NCBI GenBank assembly: GCA_024230095.1
Contig: JAAERS010000319.1
Location: forward strand, 1-36,030
DNA length: 36,030 bases
Reading direction: 5' to 3'
Source of the DNA: Gammaproteobacteria bacterium
GTDB lineage: Bacteria; Pseudomonadota; Gammaproteobacteria; Pseudomonadales; Balneatricaceae
The notes beneath the pieces were generated by a model. That model was not told the origin of the DNA and did not search any database. It saw only the letters and a list, made by a program, of their open reading frames with translations. This document shows positions 25,168-34,480 of this stretch, one piece after another. Each line of letters begins with the position of its first letter. Position 1 is the stretch's first letter. Made by a program: the position numbers and the translations under genes.

Positions 25168-26763
25168 ATGGTGACTAACTACAGCATTACAGATCACAAC
25201 GTTGTGCCGCCAAAAATCACAATACCTCGGGAATATAATGCAGCCTTTGACTTGCTTGGAAGAAATTTAGATGCAGGTCGGGGAAGTAAAATCGCCTATA
25301 TCGATGATCATGGGGAAATCACCTATGCTGACTTAGACAAACGCTCAAACAGGTTTGGCTCAGCTTTAGCCAGTATCGGTATACAGCAAGAACAGCGGCT
25401 ACTCATTTGTGCTCAAGATTGCATTGACTGGCCTGTCGCTTTTCTTGGCGCAATTAAAGCGGGTGTAATTCCAGTGGCCGTTAATACGCTTTTAACGTCG
25501 GGCGACTATGCGCATATGTTAAGTGATAGCCGGGCGAAGGTTGCGGTAGTGTCCCCAGATCTTCTGCCGGTGTTTAAACAACTGCAGAAGCAAATCCCAA
25601 CACTGGAAAAGATTGTTGTCACCGGGGCCGAACAAATGGATGCTGACCTGTCGATCTGTGCGCTTGAAAGCGATGGCACTAGTGCATACGGCGGGGTAGA
25701 AACAACTAAAGACGATGCCTGTTTCTGGCTTTATTCTTCCGGCTCCACGGGGGCGCCAAAGGGCACGGTGCACCTTCATTCAAGCATTATACAGACAGCG
25801 GAATTATTTGGTCGCCAAGTTTTGGAAATCAGTAGTGAGGATGTTATTTTCTCAGCCGCTAAACTGTTTTTTGCTTACGGTTTGGGTAATGCACTAAGTT
25901 TTCCGCTGGCCTTTGGTGCCACTACCATACTGATGGCTGAAAGACCCACTCCTGAAGCTGTATTTAGACGTTTACTAGAGCATAAGCCGACCCTGTTTTT
26001 TGGTGTGCCCACCTTGTATGCAGCCATGCTGGCTTACCCCACCCCACCTCAACAATCTGATTTGTCTATGCGTATATGTATTTCAGCTGGTGAGGCATTG
26101 CCCGAGGATACCCAGTCTCGCTGGCGGGAATTGACGGCCACGGATATTATTGATGGCATTGGATCTACTGAAATTCTTCATGTCTTTTTATCTAATCGGC
26201 TACATGATATTGCCCCAGGAACGACGGGCAAGCCAGTTCCAGGCTACGAGTTAAGGCTGGTCGACGTTAATGATCAACCAGTTGCCCCTGGTGAGATTGG
26301 TGATTTAGTCATCAAGGGGCCAAGTGCGGCGGCTAACTATTGGAATAATCGATCCAAAAGTATTGCTACTTTTCAGGGGGAGTGGACCCGCAGTGGTGAC
26401 AAATACTCTATAAATGAAGATGGTTACTACGTTTATGCCGGTCGATCTGACGATATGCTCAAAGTAAGTGGCATTTATTTGTCTCCCGCAGAGGTAGAAG
26501 CCACTTTGATCAAGCATGCCGCCGTGTTGGAAGCCGCTGTGATTGGCGCAGCGGATGAAAATGGGCTCATAAAGCCGAAAGCTTATATAGTACTGCAACA
26601 GACCGCATCCGGTTCAGAGGCGCTAAAAGAGGAACTAAAACAATTCGTGAAATCAGAGTTAGCGCCCTATAAATACCCTCGCTGGTTTGAATTCATAGAG
26701 GAACTACCAAAAACAGCCACCGGAAAAATACAACGATTTAAATTGCGAGAGCTCAATAGATGA
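25168..26763 (+). CDS. bclA: Benzoate-CoA ligase
   Basis: A 531-residue AMP-forming acyl-CoA synthetase that activates benzoate (or a close aromatic acid) to benzoyl-CoA with ATP. The P-loop YSSGSTGAPKG is at 189-199, GIGSTEILHVFLSN is the A5 block, YVYAGRSDDMLKVSGIYLSP is the A8 hinge, and the catalytic Lys is in TATGKIQ (about 520). Length and motifs match the benzoate-CoA ligase subfamily, and the box genes downstream settle the pathway. ATG 25168 is preferred over ATG 25162 because AAGGAA (25155-25160) is 7 bases from it and only 1 from the other. It is the first gene after a strong promoter with TGCA operators. Its stop overlaps the hydrolase start. Confidence 0.93.
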   Translation: MVTNYSITDHNVVPPKITIPREYNAAFDLLGRNLDAGRGSKIAYIDDHGEITYADLDKRSNRFGSALASIGIQQEQRLLICAQDCIDWPVAFLGAIKAGVIPVAVNTLLTSGDYAHMLSDSRAKVAVVSPDLLPVFKQLQKQIPTLEKIVVTGAEQMDADLSICALESDGTSAYGGVETTKDDACFWLYSSGSTGAPKGTVHLHSSIIQTAELFGRQVLEISSEDVIFSAAKLFFAYGLGNALSFPLAFGATTILMAERPTPEAVFRRLLEHKPTLFFGVPTLYAAMLAYPTPPQQSDLSMRICISAGEALPEDTQSRWRELTATDIIDGIGSTEILHVFLSNRLHDIAPGTTGKPVPGYELRLVDVNDQPVAPGEIGDLVIKGPSAAANYWNNRSKSIATFQGEWTRSGDKYSINEDGYYVYAGRSDDMLKVSGIYLSPAEVEATLIKHAAVLEAAVIGAADENGLIKPKAYIVLQQTASGSEALKEELKQFVKSELAPYKYPRWFEFIEELPKTATGKIQRFKLRELNR

Positions 26764-27542
26764 ATAGCTTTCTTCAAGTTAATGGTGCGCAACTTGAAGT
26801 CAGTGTTTGTTCTCCTAAGGTAAATCAAGACCAAGAAATTGCGGTCCTGTTACTTCATGAGGGCTTGGGTTGTGTGGCCTCGTGGAAAGATTTTCCACAA
26901 CAGTTGGCGTACGCATTGCAACTGGATGTCATAACCTATAGTCGTATTGGTTATGGAAATTCATCTCCTGTGGATGTGCCGCGGCCGTTGACCTATATGC
27001 ATATTGAGGCTCAACAGTGGTTGCCTGGAGTCGTGGCGCAACTGCCATATAATCAGTTTATCTTGATTGGGCATAGTGATGGGGGCTCCATTGCGCTCAT
27101 ATATGCAGGTTCAGCGTCTCAGAAAAATTTATTGGGCGTGGTGACGCTAGCGGCTCATGTACACAATGAAGCGCTTTGTGTAACGAGTATTGAAAAAGCC
27201 CGACAAGCCTACATGCATGGAGACTTGCGAGCCGGCTTGGCGCAATACCATGGTGCAAATGTGGATGGTGCTTTTTGGGGTTGGAATCAGGCTTGGTTAG
27301 ACCCTGATTTTATGCGTTGGAATATAGAAGAATACCTGCCATGTATTAGGGTGCCGGTACTTGTAATTCAAGGAGATGATGATGAGTATGGTTCGGCCAA
27401 TCAAGCGCAGACAATTGCAGCGTGTGCTGGATCGCATACCGAAGTGTTAATGATTCCAGATTGTCGCCATTTAATTCATCGCGATGCCCCGGCGACTTTG
27501 CTCAATGCACTTCAACAATTTATCAATTCGCTGCTGGGCTAG
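26760..27542 (+). CDS. Alpha/beta hydrolase of the box cluster
   Basis: A 260-residue alpha/beta hydrolase. The nucleophile is S106 in GHSDGG, an oxyanion segment HEGLG is near residue 33, the acid is among D206-D208 (QGDDDEYG), and the base is probably H237 in DCRHLIH. The ATG overlaps the stop of the ligase gene (ATGA), so the two are translationally coupled. Similar hydrolases occur in other box clusters, where a role in handling a lactone or thioester by-product has been suggested. The exact reaction is not known. It could also be an esterase that releases benzoate from an ester before activation. Confidence 0.85.
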   Translation: MNSFLQVNGAQLEVSVCSPKVNQDQEIAVLLLHEGLGCVASWKDFPQQLAYALQLDVITYSRIGYGNSSPVDVPRPLTYMHIEAQQWLPGVVAQLPYNQFILIGHSDGGSIALIYAGSASQKNLLGVVTLAAHVHNEALCVTSIEKARQAYMHGDLRAGLAQYHGANVDGAFWGWNQAWLDPDFMRWNIEEYLPCIRVPVLVIQGDDDEYGSANQAQTIAACAGSHTEVLMIPDCRHLIHRDAPATLLNALQQFINSLLG

Positions 27543-27641
27543 TTATTTTTGGGTAACGTTTGCGTGCCGGCCACCCATTGTGTTGTTACATATAGTGCCT
27601 GATATTTAGAGGAGAGTCCCTGTTTTGCGGTGCTGAACAGG

Positions 27642-27693
27642 TATAATATTGCATAATTCAGTTGCAAACTCACAAAAAGAGAAATATAGTGCA
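27642..27693 (+). promoter_or_regulatory. Putative promoter and TGCA group upstream of boxC
   Basis: A perfect TATAAT at 27642-27647 has no good -35 (CCTGTT at 27619-27624 at best). TGCA tetramers stand at 27650-27653, 27663-27666 and 27690-27693, just downstream of it. The 190-base gap between the hydrolase and boxC genes is otherwise empty. Together these suggest a second BoxR-controlled promoter for boxC-boxB-boxA. The spacing between tetramers (9 and 23 bases) differs from the TGCA-N6-TGCA at the first promoter, so confidence is lower. Confidence 0.4.
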
Positions 27694-27734
27694 TTTTCGG
27701 TGATATAAATATAATAAGCGGGAGACCATATTTA

Positions 27735-29381
27735 ATGATCGATTTCCAAACTAATCCAGCCAAGTATAAACATTGGAAGCTGGAATTCGATGGTGATATT
27801 TCTCGCTTAATTATGGATGTCACACCAGATGCGACACTAGCTGCTGGTTACCAACTCAAAATGAATTCCTATGACCTAGGAGTGGACATTGAGTTATATG
27901 ATGCGCTGCAACGACTGCGCTTTGAGCATCCGGAGGTGAAAACAGTTATTGTCACCTCCGCTAATGACAAAATTTTTTGTGCCGGTGCGAATATCACTAT
28001 GCTGGGCCTTTCTTCTCATGCCCATAAAGTGAACTTCTGTAAGTTCACTAATGAGACTCGAAACTCCATCGAAGACGCCAGTCAAAATTCAGGCTTGAAG
28101 TTCCTCTGTGCTGTTAACGGCACCGCCGCTGGTGGCGGTTATGAACTGGCTCTGGCAGCGGATGAAATTTATTTGGTAGATGATGGCAGTACGGCTGTTT
28201 CCTTGCCAGAAGTTCCCTTATTAGCGGTATTGCCTGGTACTGGTGGTCTAACACGTGTGGTGGATAAACGTAAGGTGCGTCGTGACCGGGCTGATATTTT
28301 TTGTTCAATTGAAGAAGGTGCCGCTGGCCAGCGGGCTGTAGATTGGCGCTTGGTTGATGCGGCAATTCCCAAATCCAAATTTAATGAGGCGGTTGCCCAG
28401 CGAGCCATTGAACTGGCTAAATTGAGTGACAGACCTGGCGGGGAAGGCTGCCAGCTAGGTCCGTTAACCCGCACTATAACCGCCGACGCCCTAAAATATT
28501 CTACTTTGTCGGTAGATATCAATCGTGATCAGCGTGAAGTCACTATTACACTGCAAACTGAAGACCTGATTGTACCTGCTGATGCACAATCAGCGTTAGC
28601 TCTGGGCGATCAATTTTGGCCGTTGCGCTTAACACGAGAGTTGGATGATGCGATTTTGCACCTTCGTACCAACGAAACAGAACAGGGTGTGCTGATATTT
28701 AACACCAAGGGCGATCTTGATGCGGTGATGGCGGCGGATGCGTTTTTGCAGGCCCATGCCGAGCATTGGTTTATCCGTGAGGTGCTGGGATATTGGAAGA
28801 ATGTGATGAAGCGTGTAGATCTTTCCTCACGGACGATTCTTACGCTCATTGAGCCAGGTAGCTGTTTTGGTGGTTTTGTCGCCGAGCTTATATTTGCCGC
28901 TGATCGGGCCTATATGCTGGAGGGGCAGTTTTATAACGATGACCGCCCAGCGCCTGTGGTGCAGTTAAGTGAACTTAGTTTTGGTGCACTGCCAATGAGC
29001 AATGGTATAACCAGATTAGAAACACGTTTCTTGGGCGAACCCGAGTCGGTCGATAAGGCCAGAGCCTCTATCGGCCAAACACTGGCGGCAATCAGAGCCA
29101 ATGAACTGGGGATAATTACTGATGCACTGGATGATATTGATTGGGAAGAAGATGTGCCAATGGTGATAAAAACCAGGCTGGGTTACTCGCCGGATGCTTT
29201 AACTGGTTTGGAGGCCAACTTGCGTTTTGCGGGCCCAGAAACCATGGAAACGAAAATATTTGGTCGACTTACGGCATGGCAAAACTGGATTTTTCAGAGG
29301 CCCAATGCTGTTGCTGAGGGAGGCGCGCTGAAATTGTATGGCACCGGCACGCGTCCCGTTTATGATTTCCATCGAGTGTGA
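27735..29381 (+). CDS. boxC: Benzoyl-CoA-dihydrodiol lyase (2,3-epoxybenzoyl-CoA dihydrolase)
   Basis: BoxC hydrolytically opens the ring of 2,3-epoxybenzoyl-CoA to give 3,4-didehydroadipyl-CoA semialdehyde and formate. The 548-residue length matches the family (about 555). The N-terminal half is a crotonase-like domain with AGANITMLG and the oxyanion segment NGTAAGGGYELALAADEI; the second half is a degenerate crotonase repeat with TLIEPGSCFGGFVAELIFAA. GGGAGA (27720-27725) lies 9 bases before ATG 27735. It is followed 26 bases later by boxB. The order ligase-hydrolase-boxC-boxB-boxA is consistent with aerobic benzoyl-CoA clusters. Confidence 0.95.
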   Translation: MIDFQTNPAKYKHWKLEFDGDISRLIMDVTPDATLAAGYQLKMNSYDLGVDIELYDALQRLRFEHPEVKTVIVTSANDKIFCAGANITMLGLSSHAHKVNFCKFTNETRNSIEDASQNSGLKFLCAVNGTAAGGGYELALAADEIYLVDDGSTAVSLPEVPLLAVLPGTGGLTRVVDKRKVRRDRADIFCSIEEGAAGQRAVDWRLVDAAIPKSKFNEAVAQRAIELAKLSDRPGGEGCQLGPLTRTITADALKYSTLSVDINRDQREVTITLQTEDLIVPADAQSALALGDQFWPLRLTRELDDAILHLRTNETEQGVLIFNTKGDLDAVMAADAFLQAHAEHWFIREVLGYWKNVMKRVDLSSRTILTLIEPGSCFGGFVAELIFAADRAYMLEGQFYNDDRPAPVVQLSELSFGALPMSNGITRLETRFLGEPESVDKARASIGQTLAAIRANELGIITDALDDIDWEEDVPMVIKTRLGYSPDALTGLEANLRFAGPETMETKIFGRLTAWQNWIFQRPNAVAEGGALKLYGTGTRPVYDFHRV

Positions 29382-29407
29382 TTCGTTAAAAGGTTGGAGA
29401 GAAAGAA

Positions 29408-30862
29408 ATGAGCACTGAAAATGTTCGCGTAGAAGTTGATTACAATGCATCGATTCCAAACAATGTAGCACTGGCTGAAGACCGTCGCTTGCTCAAGGCC
29501 CTTGAAGAGTGGCATCCCCAATACTTAGCATGGTGGGGTGATATGGGACCAGAGGGCTTTAATGACAAAGAGGTCTATCTAAGAACAGCCGTGGGTGTTG
29601 ACCCGAAAGGCTGGGCGGTTTTTGATCATGTCAAAATGCCTGACTACCGCTGGGGCATCCTATTGGCGCCCAAAGTGGAAGGCCGCACAATCCCATTTGG
29701 CAAGCACAAGGGGGAACCCGTTTGGCAGGAGGTTCCTGCTGAGTACCGGTCAATGCTGCGCCGACTGATTGTTATTCAAGGTGATACTGAACCAGCCTCT
29801 GTTGAACAGCAGCGTCATTTGGGTGCTACGGCGCCTTCTTTATATGACATGAGAAACTTGTTTCAGGTAAACGTTGAAGAGGGGCGTCACCTGTGGGCCA
29901 TGGTTTATTTGCTGGTCAAATATTTTGGCAAAGATGGCCGCGAAGAAGCAAAAATGATGCTGCAACGCCGTTCTGGCAACGAAGATTCGCCGAGAATTTT
30001 GGGGGCATTTAACGAAGAGACACCAGACTGGTTGTCATTCTTTATGTTTACTTACTTCACTGATCGCGATGGCAAAATGCAATTGGAATCGCTGGCCCAA
30101 AGTGGTTTTGACCCGCTTTCTCTTTCCTGTCGTTTTATGCTGACCGAAGAAGCGCACCATATGTTTGTCGGTGAGTCGGGTGTAATGCGAGTTCTTGAAC
30201 GTACTTGCGAGGCGATGAATGAAGCCGGTATCACCGATCCATATGACGTTGAGGCCATACGCAAAATGGGTGTGATTGACCTGCCTACAGTGCAGCGTAA
30301 ATTAAACTTCCATATGTCAGTTACACACGACCTGTTTGGTTCTGAATTATCTACTAACGCCGCATCGGCCTTTGAGGCTGGCTTGAAAGGCCGCTTTAAG
30401 GAAGAGAAAATTGACGATGATCATCAACTTTATGATGATACTTACCCCGTTACCCAGTTGCTAGATGGCCAACTAATCGATGTTGAAGAAAACGCCATTG
30501 CGGCGATTAATGGCCGCCTTTTGGATGATTATATTAAGGATGCTAAAGGTGGTATCGGTCGTTGGAACAAGATGATTGCTAAGTTGGGTATTCAGTTTGA
30601 GCTGACGGCTCCCCATAAAGCATTTAACAGAGATATTGGGCAGTTCTCCGATGTTTGCGTGACGCCCCAAGGCGATATCGTTGAGCAGGCGACTTTTGAA
30701 GCCAACATTAGCAGCTACCTGCCCACTGAATCAGACCTGAATTATATTAATAGCTTAATGAAACCTTGTTATGAAAAGGGCCAATACGCCACCTGGATCA
30801 ATCCCCCTAAAGTAGGTATTAATCAACGACCTGTTGATTTCGAATATGTGAAATTAGCTTAA
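29408..30862 (+). CDS. boxB: Benzoyl-CoA 2,3-epoxidase, di-iron subunit B
   Basis: BoxB is the oxygenase subunit that epoxidises benzoyl-CoA with O2 and electrons from BoxA. The protein has 484 residues, close to the usual 473. Di-iron ligand motifs are visible: VEEGRH (E157/E158, H161), TEEAHHMF (E247/E248, H250/H251), and a candidate first ligand at E128. The N-terminus (DYNASIPNNVALAEDRRL) and LMTEEAHH-type helix are characteristic. GGAGAG at 29395-29400 precedes ATG 29408. The protein is soluble and cytoplasmic. Confidence 0.96.
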   Translation: MSTENVRVEVDYNASIPNNVALAEDRRLLKALEEWHPQYLAWWGDMGPEGFNDKEVYLRTAVGVDPKGWAVFDHVKMPDYRWGILLAPKVEGRTIPFGKHKGEPVWQEVPAEYRSMLRRLIVIQGDTEPASVEQQRHLGATAPSLYDMRNLFQVNVEEGRHLWAMVYLLVKYFGKDGREEAKMMLQRRSGNEDSPRILGAFNEETPDWLSFFMFTYFTDRDGKMQLESLAQSGFDPLSLSCRFMLTEEAHHMFVGESGVMRVLERTCEAMNEAGITDPYDVEAIRKMGVIDLPTVQRKLNFHMSVTHDLFGSELSTNAASAFEAGLKGRFKEEKIDDDHQLYDDTYPVTQLLDGQLIDVEENAIAAINGRLLDDYIKDAKGGIGRWNKMIAKLGIQFELTAPHKAFNRDIGQFSDVCVTPQGDIVEQATFEANISSYLPTESDLNYINSLMKPCYEKGQYATWINPPKVGINQRPVDFEYVKLA

Positions 30863-30908
30863 CCCCAAATAACCACCGGGCCTTGACTAGGTTAGTAAAG
30901 GGGGCTCA

Positions 30909-30962
30909 ATGGTTATAAAAAAGAGTACTCAAGATGGTATTCATGCGGCAGCACCTGATTGA
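30909..30962 (+). other. Out-of-frame 17-residue ORF overlapping the boxA start
   Basis: The best ribosome-binding site in the boxB-boxA gap (AAGGGGG at about 30898-30904) serves ATG 30909, which opens MVIKKSTQDGIHAAAPD and stops at 30960-30962, inside boxA and out of its frame. A run of six A lies at 30917-30922. Removing one A would fuse this start to the boxA frame. It may be a coupling ORF, a true frameshift, or a sequencing error. Confidence 0.35.
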
Positions 30963-32139
30963 CCCTGAAGTTTGTATTCGCTGCAATACATGCGAAGAAA
31001 ACTGTCCTATAGAAGGGGCAATTGAGCATAATGATGACAACTATGTGGTCAATGCTGCACTGTGTGAATACTGCATGAATTGTATAGCACCCTGTCCTAC
31101 CGGTGCGATTAATAATTGGCGCAATGTCCGGCAGCCATACTCTCTTGAACAGCAGTATTTGTGGGATGAGCTGCCCGCATCAATTGAGTGGGCAGATACT
31201 GAGGGTACTACCGAGGCATTGGAAGAGGAGGCAAATCAAATACTGGACGTGGCACATCAGGGTAGTGGCGTTGTACCTGCTCCTGCAACGGCTGCTCGGC
31301 CACAAATCAATTTGTGGAGCCAAGGCTCACCAGCGAAAGCCATTGTCGCGGGCAATTATAGGATTACAGAGGCCGGCACAGAGTCAGATGTGCGCCATAT
31401 AATACTCGATTTTGGGTCCCAGAGCTTTCCTGTCTTGGAAGGACAGTCTTTAGGAGTGATACCTCCTGGAGTTGATGACAATGGTAAGCCACATGCGGTG
31501 CGTTTGTATTCCATATCCAGTCCTCGCGATGGCGAACGTCCAAATTACAATAATTTGTCATTGACGGTAAAACGCATTGCTTATGGGGAGCATGATGAAA
31601 CAAAAAAGGGTTTGGCTTCTAACTATATGTGCGACTTGCAAAAAGGCGATGAGGTGGAGATTACAGGACCATTTGGCAGCACATTTCTTATGCCCAATGA
31701 TGCTGCCGCCCACATTGTTATGTTATGCACAGGCACAGGGGTTGCACCATTTAGAGCAATGACAGAGCGGCGTCGCCGAATGGGTATAGTAGGAAGTGGT
31801 AAAACAATGCTCTTTTTTGGCGCACGTTCAGCCAGTGAATTGCCTTACTTTGGTCCGTTGCAAAAACTGTCTGGAGAACTACTAGATCAAGAGCTCGTCT
31901 ATTCTCGTGTAGGGGCAGGCACTAAAGAATATGTACAGGACCGTATGCTAAAACGCGCTTCCGATCTGGCTGAATTGCTTGAAGATGAAGATAGCCACTT
32001 CTTTGTTTGTGGATTAAAAGGCATGGAAACGGGCGTGGAGAATAGCTTTAAACAGATTTGCTTAGAACACAATATGGATTGGGACAAAATTCGCACCACG
32101 TTGTTGGCCGAAGGTCGGTATCATATAGAGACTTATTAA
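30934..32139 (+). CDS. boxA: Benzoyl-CoA 2,3-epoxidase, reductase subunit A
   Basis: BoxA passes electrons from NADPH through FAD and two iron-sulfur clusters to BoxB. The N-terminal ferredoxin part has two cysteine sets, C14/C17/C20/C24 (CIRCNTCEENCP) and C44/C47/C50/C54 (CEYCMNCIAPCP). After a linker rich in Ala and Pro comes the FNR-like part, with FAD motif RLYS at 190-193 and the nucleotide motif GTGVAPF at 267-273. ATG 30934 is used here (401 residues); ATG 30943 is equally likely, and neither has a good ribosome-binding site, while an out-of-frame start at 30909 does. Otherwise the gene is intact. Confidence 0.94.
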   Translation: MVFMRQHLIDPEVCIRCNTCEENCPIEGAIEHNDDNYVVNAALCEYCMNCIAPCPTGAINNWRNVRQPYSLEQQYLWDELPASIEWADTEGTTEALEEEANQILDVAHQGSGVVPAPATAARPQINLWSQGSPAKAIVAGNYRITEAGTESDVRHIILDFGSQSFPVLEGQSLGVIPPGVDDNGKPHAVRLYSISSPRDGERPNYNNLSLTVKRIAYGEHDETKKGLASNYMCDLQKGDEVEITGPFGSTFLMPNDAAAHIVMLCTGTGVAPFRAMTERRRRMGIVGSGKTMLFFGARSASELPYFGPLQKLSGELLDQELVYSRVGAGTKEYVQDRMLKRASDLAELLEDEDSHFFVCGLKGMETGVENSFKQICLEHNMDWDKIRTTLLAEGRYHIETY

Positions 32140-32160
32140 GTGAATAGAGGAGCATGGCTC

Positions 32161-32262
32161 ATGAGGAAATCACACATACTCAGGTGTCCTGTTGATGTCA
32201 TAAATATGAAGCATCATGATCTTGCGCCATACAATGAAGTCACGAAGGCCTTATTATGTTAA
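32161..32262 (+). CDS. Possible 33-residue small ORF between boxA and boxR
   Basis: ATG 32161 has AGAGGAG (32146-32152) 8 bases upstream and opens a 33-codon frame beginning MRKSHILRCPVDVINMKHHD. An overlapping 13-codon frame starts at 32154. I recognise no family. It fills most of the 186-base gap before boxR and may be a small gene, a leader, or chance. Confidence 0.2.
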   Translation: MRKSHILRCPVDVINMKHHDLAPYNEVTKALLC

Positions 32263-32325
32263 AGCGACATATTTTGGTCGAAGATCAAGCGCAGCAAGTT
32301 GTTAACTCTAGCTGCAGAGGTTCAT

Positions 32326-33228
32326 ATGATTGAGTCACATACAACAGTTATGGCAAATGAAGCAAATTTGGAAACTTATATTGAATTGATTGGTAGCCGT
32401 GTGCGAGCTCTGCGTGCAAAACGGGGTATGACACGCAAGGATTTGTCTAAGCACTCCGAAGTATCTGAGCGCTATTTAGCGCAATTGGAGGCGGGTAAGG
32501 CGAATATTACTCTAGCCGTGTTGTGGCGTGTTGCTGAAGCTTTTGACATTCCTTTTGCTGAAATGATACCCGGCATAGAGCGCGACAAAGTAAGCCCGTT
32601 ACTGATTAATTTGCTAGCCAACCTCAATGAGGAAAAACAGCAGGCGGCACTGCATATACTGAAGAGCCGCTTTAATGAACAGCCGGTAAGCTCGAGCGGT
32701 ATAGCCCTCATTGGCCTGCGTGGAGCGGGGAAGTCAACTCTAGGCAAAGAGTTAGCTGCGCAATATGGCCGGCCGTTTATTCGCCTGACTAGCCTGATTG
32801 AAGAAATTGCCAACATGAACGTTGGTGAGATTCTCGACATGTTGGGTCAGAAAAAGTTTCGCCGTATTGAATTACAGGCTGTACAGCAGGTGCTTGCTAT
32901 GGGAGAGCCTGTGGTTTTAGAAACCGGTGGTTCTTTGGTTTCACAAACGGATACGTTTAATTTGTTGCTAGAAAACTTTTTTTCAATTTGGGTCAAAGCG
33001 TCTCCTCAGGAGCATCTCCAGCGTGTTATTTCACAAGGGGATATGCGTCCCATGAATGGGTTTGAAGCAGCCACTGAGGACTTGAAGTTGATTCTGGAAG
33101 AGCGCGAGCCAGAGTATCGTCAGGCTGATTATGTGTTGGATACAGAAAAGCGAAGCGAAGCGGATTGTTTGGCCGAACTTAGCAAAGTAGCCGGTGGCTT
33201 CTTAAATATAGGAAGGTCTAATTATTAA
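32326..33228 (+). CDS. boxR: BoxR regulator (XRE HTH fused to shikimate-kinase-like domain)
   Basis: BoxR-type repressors have an N-terminal XRE/Cro helix-turn-helix and a C-terminal domain derived from shikimate kinase that senses benzoyl-CoA. Both are seen in this 300-residue protein: HTH at about 23-66 (SEVSERYLAQLEAGKANIT), linker to about 125, then Walker A GLRGAGKST at 130-138 and ETGGSLV, the shikimate-kinase-like ligand block. ATG 32326 with AGAGG at 32315-32320 is preferred; TTG 32299 upstream lacks support, and ATG 32350 would still keep the HTH. The TGCA motifs near 24802-24849 and 27650-27693 are its likely targets. It separates the catabolic genes from the importer genes. Confidence 0.93.
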   Translation: MIESHTTVMANEANLETYIELIGSRVRALRAKRGMTRKDLSKHSEVSERYLAQLEAGKANITLAVLWRVAEAFDIPFAEMIPGIERDKVSPLLINLLANLNEEKQQAALHILKSRFNEQPVSSSGIALIGLRGAGKSTLGKELAAQYGRPFIRLTSLIEEIANMNVGEILDMLGQKKFRRIELQAVQQVLAMGEPVVLETGGSLVSQTDTFNLLLENFFSIWVKASPQEHLQRVISQGDMRPMNGFEAATEDLKLILEEREPEYRQADYVLDTEKRSEADCLAELSKVAGGFLNIGRSNY

Positions 33229-33303
33229 CTCCCAATGCAACTGGCCGAAGGCAATGGGAATAGAATGATAGTCGGTCTTGAATAATAAAAAAGGAGTAAT
33301 AAC

Positions 33304-34461
33304 ATGAAAAATGCAGGTATTTTGATTACCATTGCTGCTAGCTTATTGAGTGCTTCTATTGCGTCTGCCGATGCAGTAAAAGTAGGGGTGCTCTTGCCTT
33401 ACTCAGGTGTATATGCTGCTCTTGGTAAAGAGATTGATGCAGGATTCAACCTCGGCCTTGAAGAATTTGGCAAAGGGCTTGATTTGGAAATCGTACGGGA
33501 AGATTCAGAAGCTGACCCAGGTAAATCTATTGCCAAGGCACGTAAACTTGTCTTGCAGGACAAGGTGGATGTTATGACTGGCATCGTATCCTCAGCGGTT
33601 GCGGGTGCGCTTCGTGACTTTGTGCATGGTGCAAAAGTACCGTTGATGATCACCAATGCCGGGAATAATAGTGTTACTGGAGCTAAATGTAGCCCATATA
33701 TATCGCGCTTCTCTTTTTCCAATGGCCAAATCAACCGGTTAATGGGGCAGTGGGTATATGATCAGGGCGTGCGAAAAGTATTCACTTTAGCTCCGGATTA
33801 TACAGCTGGGCATGAAATGATCGACAGCTTTGCCGCAACTTTTGTGGCTGCTGGAGGTGAAATTGTTGGTGGAGAATACACGCCATTTAGGAAAACCAAA
33901 GACTTTGGCCCTTATCTGGCTACGGCAAAAGCATCTGGTGCTGATGCTGTTTATAGCTTCTATGCTGGTGGTGAAGCCATTACATTTGTGAAGCAATATG
34001 ACAGCTTTGGTTTGAAAGCTAATATGCCATTGTTCGGTGCAGGCTTTTTGACATCTCCGTTGTATGTCAATGCGGAAGGGGATGCCAGTATCGGTGTGAA
34101 AACCGTATTGCATTATGTGCCAACGATCGACTCTGCAATCAATAATAGCTTTGTTGCAAAGTTCCAAAGCCAGCACGAGGGTCGTTCTCCATCAGAGTTC
34201 GCTGTGGCAGGTTATGATGCCGCTCACGCTTTGTCTTTGGCTATCCAACAAGGAGCAACGGATCGAGCGAGTATTGCTGAATCAATCTCAAAGGTATCTT
34301 TCACTGGCCCCCGTGGTGAAGTGACGATTGATCCCAAGACCAACAATATAGTTCAACCTCTCTATGTATATGAAACAGTTAAGAAGGGTGATAAATTGAC
34401 TCAGAAGGTTCTGGCTCAGTTGCCAAACACACAAGATGATGTGAATGGTTGCTCTTTGTAG
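33304..34461 (+). CDS. Branched-chain-type ABC substrate-binding protein (probable benzoate/aromatic acid)
   Basis: A 385-residue periplasmic binding protein of the LivJ/Peripla_BP_6 family with a signal peptide (about 1-23, LLSASIASA before DAVKVG). The typical opening VKVGVLLPYSGVYAALGKEI is present. Position directly after boxR and before LivH/LivM-type permeases points to uptake of benzoate or a related acid, as in other box clusters; the ligand itself is inferred. AAGGAG at about 33291-33296 supports ATG 33304. A stable hairpin follows the gene. Confidence 0.9.
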   Translation: MKNAGILITIAASLLSASIASADAVKVGVLLPYSGVYAALGKEIDAGFNLGLEEFGKGLDLEIVREDSEADPGKSIAKARKLVLQDKVDVMTGIVSSAVAGALRDFVHGAKVPLMITNAGNNSVTGAKCSPYISRFSFSNGQINRLMGQWVYDQGVRKVFTLAPDYTAGHEMIDSFAATFVAAGGEIVGGEYTPFRKTKDFGPYLATAKASGADAVYSFYAGGEAITFVKQYDSFGLKANMPLFGAGFLTSPLYVNAEGDASIGVKTVLHYVPTIDSAINNSFVAKFQSQHEGRSPSEFAVAGYDAAHALSLAIQQGATDRASIAESISKVSFTGPRGEVTIDPKTNNIVQPLYVYETVKKGDKLTQKVLAQLPNTQDDVNGCSL

Positions 34462-34480
34462 TTATATACAGCTACCTATA

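Noticed and set aside
30915-30923. A-AAA-AAG heptamer as a programmed -1 frameshift site into boxA
   Set aside because: A -1 shift there leads to a frame that ends at a nearby TGA; the boxA frame needs a +1 shift or a one-base deletion.
33234-33259. Terminator after boxR
   Set aside because: CCCAATGC and GCAATGGG can pair with one mismatch over a 12-base loop, but no T-run follows.
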